From Xanthobacteraceae bacterium (GTDB taxonomy: Bacteria > Pseudomonadota > Alphaproteobacteria > Rhizobiales > Xanthobacteraceae): DNA of 7,978 bases. Shown piece by piece: positions 6,313 through 7,978 of this stretch (its first letter is position 1; every line of letters begins with the position of its first letter). The notes beneath the pieces are model-generated. The model worked only from the letters and a program-made list of their open reading frames with translations. It ran no database searches and was not told the origin of the DNA. A program made the translations under genes and the position numbers. Where the stretch lies: the NCBI GenBank assembly GCA_030037105.1, contig JASHRY010000102.1:1-7978 (forward strand), given 5' to 3'.

Positions 6313-6325
6313 GTTAATGATTAAC
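6313..6325. promoter_or_regulatory. Palindrome in the panC-mipZ divergent promoter region
   Basis: GTTAATGATTAAC is a perfect 13-bp palindrome (GTTAA-TGA-TTAAC) about 20 bp upstream of the first panC ATG and about 80 bp upstream of mipZ. It could be an operator for either gene. It contains two TTAA half-sites, as in CtrA boxes of alphaproteobacteria, but 3 nt apart instead of the usual 7, so CtrA binding is not supported. I find no convincing sigma-70 hexamer pair around it. Confidence 0.35.
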
Positions 6326-6403
6326 TTGTCGCGCACAATGCTGTATCTTGACCCGTAGTCTTGCAAGCCGGAGAACGGATCGCCGCGTAGAGGTCGAGTT
6401 TCC

Positions 6404-7327
6404 ATGTTGATGCAAGCGGATATCGGCAAGCCGGTCTCGGCGCATGTCATCGTCCTGGGGAACGAAAAAGGCGGTTCCGGAAAATCGACCACGGCCATGC
6501 ATGTCGCCGTCGCGCTCATGCAGGCCGGTCAGCGCGTTGCCACAATCGACCTCGACTCGCGTCAGCGCAGTTTTACCCATTATGTTGACAACCGGCGCGA
6601 CTGGGCGGCGCGCGCCGGCATCGGGCTCGACCTTCCCACCCATTTTTGCGTCACGCGCGGATCGGGGCTGCGGCTCGACGAGATCGAGGCGCAGGAGTTC
6701 GCCGCTTTCGCCGACGCCGTGACCGCGGTCGAGAACAGCTACGATTTCGTCATCATCGATACGCCGGGGACGGATTCGTACCTGATGCGGCTTGCTCATT
6801 CCATGGCCGATACGCTGATCACGCCGCTCAACGACAGCTTCGTCGATTTCGACGTGCTCGGCACGGTCGATCCGACCACCTTCGAGGTTGCGGGCGTCAG
6901 TCACTACGCGGAGATGGTGCGCGAGGCGCGCCGACAGCGCCGCTTGGTCGATGGCGGTCTGACCGATTGGGTGGTCGTGCGCAACCGTCTCTCGACGCTC
7001 GGCTCGCGCAACAGGCGGTTGGTCGGCGAAGGGGTCGATGAGCTGGCCCGACAGCTCGGTTTCCGCGCCGTCGATGGATTTGCCGAACGCGTGGTGTACC
7101 GCGAGTTCTTCCCGCGCGGGCTGACCGCGCTCGATGACATCAACGAGAATACGCTCGGCCAGGCGTCCAATTCCTCGCACGCGACCGCCTGCGACGAGGT
7201 GAAGAACCTGATCGCCGCGCTGAAGCTGCCGGTCGACGAGCGCGGCAGGCGCCGCGCCGCGGCCCGCGCCGAATGGATCGCTACCGCCGGCAGGCCGCTC
7301 GACACCCACGGTGTGCTCGCCGAGTGA
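6404..7327 (+). CDS. mipZ: MipZ-type ParA family ATPase, division-plane regulator
   Basis: In Caulobacter, MipZ binds ParB at the chromosome origins and forms a polar gradient that inhibits FtsZ polymerisation, so that the division ring forms at midcell. The 307-aa product has the deviant Walker A of this family, NEKGGSGKSTT, with the signature lysine K22 and catalytic-loop K27. IDLDSRQRS at 48-56 and the switch/Walker B segment DFVIIDTPGTDS around 114-125 follow. The stretch TPLNDSFVDFDVLGTVDP (about 140-157) and DWVVVRNRLS are hallmarks of MipZ rather than of plasmid ParA. AGAGG ends 10 nt before the chosen ATG; a second ATG two codons on is possible. It is probably the first gene of a rightward operon with the VWA gene. 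Family identification is strong from motif memory; the cellular role is inferred from Caulobacter. Confidence 0.92.
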   Translation: MLMQADIGKPVSAHVIVLGNEKGGSGKSTTAMHVAVALMQAGQRVATIDLDSRQRSFTHYVDNRRDWAARAGIGLDLPTHFCVTRGSGLRLDEIEAQEFAAFADAVTAVENSYDFVIIDTPGTDSYLMRLAHSMADTLITPLNDSFVDFDVLGTVDPTTFEVAGVSHYAEMVREARRQRRLVDGGLTDWVVVRNRLSTLGSRNRRLVGEGVDELARQLGFRAVDGFAERVVYREFFPRGLTALDDINENTLGQASNSSHATACDEVKNLIAALKLPVDERGRRRAAARAEWIATAGRPLDTHGVLAE

Positions 7328-7408
7328 GACGGCGGGCCGCGCTGGTGTGGGCCTCAACCCCAGCGGCTCGCCCTCGACACCTATGGTCTGCTCGTCGAGT
7401 GAGATGGC
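7298..7408 (+). repeat. Diverged tandem duplication of the mipZ 3' end
   Basis: The 36-nt segment 7298-7333, covering the last nine mipZ codons, the TGA and six following bases, recurs at 7373-7408 with 31 of 36 identical positions and no gaps. The offset is 75 bp, a multiple of three, and no stop codon occurs between the two TGA codons. The copy would encode LDTYGLLVE where mipZ ends LDTHGVLAE. This is either an old duplication that left a fossil tail, or a second C-terminus reached only by read-through of the first TGA. The rest of the 158-bp gap up to the next gene shows nothing else I can name. Confidence 0.8.
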
Positions 7409-7485
7409 CGTCCGCCCATTGCGCGTGCCGGCCGAGGGGGCCACCTTAAGACGAGATTTTGAGTACTGCCGCGAAGGGCTCCCCG

Positions 7486-7978
7486 ATGAGCAATGATCAG
7501 CCTCGCCGCGCGCCGGCGCCACGGCATGATCCGACCGGTTCCGCGGCTCCGGCGGCGTCCTCGCGCGCGGACATCGACGCATTCCTGAGCCAGGTCAACG
7601 CGCTCGGCCCGGCGACCGCAAGCGGCCGGCGTGGCCGGCTCGTCTTCGCGCTCGATGCGACCATGAGCCGGCAGCCGACCTGGGATCAGGCCTGCAGGCT
7701 CCAGGCCGACATGTTCCGCGAGGCCGCCGCCGTCGGCGGCCTCGACATCCAGCTCATCTATTATCGCGGGCTTGCCGAATGCCGCGCCTCGCCCTGGATC
7801 GCCGAGCCGCGGCGCCTCGGCGCACTGATGTCGCGCATCGACTGCCGCGGCGGCCATACCCAGATCGCCAAGATTCTCGCCCATGCGCGGCGCGAAAACG
7901 ACCGCGCCAAGATCGGCGCCTTGGCCTTTGTCGGCGACGCCATGGAGGAGTCGCTCGACGAATTATGCGCCGTCGCCG
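7486..7978 (+). CDS. VWA-domain protein, partial (runs off the window)
   Basis: An open frame starts with ATG at 7486, 7 nt after AAGGG, and stays open to the window edge (164 codons). After a Pro/Ala/Arg-rich N-terminus of about 45 residues it reads GRLVFALDATMSRQPTWDQA. This looks like the first strand of a von Willebrand factor A domain with a DxTxS variant of the MIDAS motif (D57, T59, S61). RGGHTQI (T125) and FVGDAMEES (D151) would supply the other metal-site residues. There is no signal peptide, so it is probably cytosolic. VWA domains bind partner proteins through a metal ion; the partner is unknown here. It follows mipZ by 158 bp on the same strand and may share its transcript. I do not know a gene symbol. 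Confidence 0.75.
   Translation, partial: MSNDQPRRAPAPRHDPTGSAAPAASSRADIDAFLSQVNALGPATASGRRGRLVFALDATMSRQPTWDQACRLQADMFREAAAVGGLDIQLIYYRGLAECRASPWIAEPRRLGALMSRIDCRGGHTQIAKILAHARRENDRAKIGALAFVGDAMEESLDELCAVA

Noticed and set aside
6313..6325. CtrA binding site upstream of mipZ
   Set aside because: The TTAA half-sites are 3 nt apart, not the 7 nt of the CtrA consensus.
6314..7582. 422-aa minus-strand frame covering mipZ
   Set aside because: High-G+C antisense shadow: mipZ on the plus strand has full family motifs, whereas this frame is low-complexity and Arg-rich.

Overview
The window looks like chromosomal DNA of an alphaproteobacterium, most likely a member of the Hyphomicrobiales. The right-hand genes (panC, a MipZ-type ATPase, a VWA-domain protein) are G+C-rich core genes of that kind. 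The left two thirds hold a type II-C CRISPR-Cas system with visibly lower G+C, which suggests it was acquired next to panC.

Layout. At 1-254 is the 3' end of a CRISPR array: four identical 36-nt repeats and three 30-nt spacers, with the rest of the array beyond the left edge. A Rho-independent terminator at 267-295 closes the array and shows it is transcribed rightward. On the minus strand, running toward the array, are cas9 (4935 to 1684, 1083 aa), cas1 (1594 to 695) and cas2 (about 681 to 328). There is no csn2 or cas4, so this is subtype II-C. The non-coding stretch 4936-5390 between cas9 and panC holds the cas9 leader and promoter region, a degenerate CRISPR repeat (5192-5226), a tracrRNA gene on the plus strand (anti-repeat 5291-5323) and a GC-rich hairpin that probably ends both tracrRNA and the convergent panC transcript.

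Most notable observation. The degenerate repeat keeps the first 21 nt of the array repeat, the half that pairs with tracrRNA, and has diverged in the other half. The 13 nt directly before it (5179-5191, GCAACACGTCTGG) occur again, perfectly and in inverted orientation, at 5103-5115 upstream of cas9. The match ends exactly at the guide/repeat junction, where the seed of a type II guide lies. This is the architecture expected of a self-targeting guide RNA with a match too short for cleavage that makes Cas9 repress its own promoter. It resembles the long-form tracrRNA of Streptococcus pyogenes or the Cas-regulating crRNA-like RNAs (CreR) of other types, but here in a II-C system. Degenerate repeat and tracrRNA lie on the same strand 64 nt apart, so one transcript could form a natural single-guide RNA.

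Right of the locus, panC (minus) diverges from mipZ (plus). mipZ is followed by a non-coding gap containing a diverged, in-frame copy of its own C-terminal codons, and then by a VWA-domain gene cut by the window edge.
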